Both the position numbers and the translations under genes were made by a program. Shown one piece after another: positions 58,014 to 58,121 of a DNA stretch of 58,121 nucleotides. Location: contig NZ_RBAL01000029.1 of the NCBI RefSeq assembly GCF_003626535.1, positions 1-58,121 of the forward strand, in the 5' to 3' direction. Each line of letters starts with the position of its first letter. The first letter of the stretch is position 1. This stretch comes from Streptomyces hoynatensis (GTDB taxonomy: Bacteria > Actinomycetota > Actinomycetes > Streptomycetales > Streptomycetaceae). Below the pieces are notes generated by a model. It worked only from the letters and a program-made list of their open reading frames with translations, was not told the DNA's origin and made no database searches.

Positions 58014-58121
58014 TCAAGCCGCCTGCGTGACTGGCGGGGCGGGGGTGAATACCCGGTTGTCGCGCAGGAGGACCCACAGGACGCTCGCCCGTCGGCGTGC
58101 GAGGGCGATGATGGCCTGGAC
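58014..58121 (-). mobile_element. IS110-family transposase, C-terminal 35 codons (cut by window end)
   Basis: The minus-strand frame ends with VQAIIALARRRASVLWVLLR followed by DNRVFTPAPPVTQAA and a stop. The segment IALARRRxxVLWxLLRDxRxF is the usual C-terminus of IS110-type DEDD transposases in Streptomyces. Only the last 35 residues are inside the window. IS110 elements lack terminal inverted repeats, so the exact element end cannot be read here. Confidence 0.85.

Overview
The window is very GC-rich DNA with strong G/C third-position bias. Start sites carry GGAG-type ribosome binding sites, or are leaderless with a TANNNT box 6-8 nt upstream. Gene content points to a streptomycete or close relative: streptogrisin-like protease, Tat-type PhoD, LAETG sortase substrate, secreted LPMO with a CebR-like box, ECF41 sigma factor, MmyB-like XRE regulator and F420/LLM oxidoreductase. 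I find no rRNA, tRNA, CRISPR array or prophage. The only mobile element is the tail of an IS110-family transposase at the right edge. All functions are read from sequence motifs; no database search was possible.

Layout. 0.1-5.9 kb: a catabolic/uptake module (ABC permease and ATPase; cytosine-deaminase-like amidohydrolase, metallo-beta-lactamase-fold hydrolase, flavin reductase; XRE-cupin regulator) in which both transcription units carry the same 19-bp inverted-repeat operator. 6-10 kb: methyltransferase, acetyltransferase, lactonase-like beta-propeller and streptogrisin-type protease. 10.2-13.2 kb: metE behind a cobalamin riboswitch. 13.2-23.4 kb: TPP enzyme, enolase-superfamily enzyme, two MFS exporters facing an ECF41 sigma factor and an XRE/MmyB regulator, a small secreted protein and an LAETG cell-wall protein. 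23.6-25.4 kb: lipoprotein and LPMO. 25.8-33.5 kb: hydrolase, then divergent regulator/enzyme pairs (TetR-SDR, ArsR-quinone oxidoreductase, AraC-DUF2000), a YqeY-like protein and a GT-B-like protein. 33.6-40.7 kb: DoxX, a PLP enzyme plus Ddl-like ATP-grasp ligase in less GC-rich DNA, a STAND NTPase with helical repeats, and a cupin / cysteine-bearing regulator / membrane protein set. 40.8-44 kb: DUF488, DUF2252 and a haloperoxidase-like hydrolase. 44.1-49.6 kb: a three-subunit membrane formate dehydrogenase with a 45-codon ORF bridging subunits 2 and 3. 49.7-52.6 kb: LLM oxidoreductase and PhoD. 52.6-57.7 kb: a divergent decarboxylation/hydrolysis module (GntR, C-N hydrolase, DUF2848, cupin facing UbiD and MarR). 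58.0 kb to the end: the IS110 tail.

The most interesting items are: the operator-sharing XRE-cupin regulon; a promoter matching the ECF41 consensus in front of the ECF41 gene, with a partial match before DoxX; the Ddl-like ligase plus PLP-enzyme cassette; the GntR/UbiD/DUF2848 module with a palindromic operator over a leaderless promoter; the doubly ATGA-coupled mini-ORF inside the formate dehydrogenase operon; and the cysteine-bearing regulator coupled to a membrane protein.
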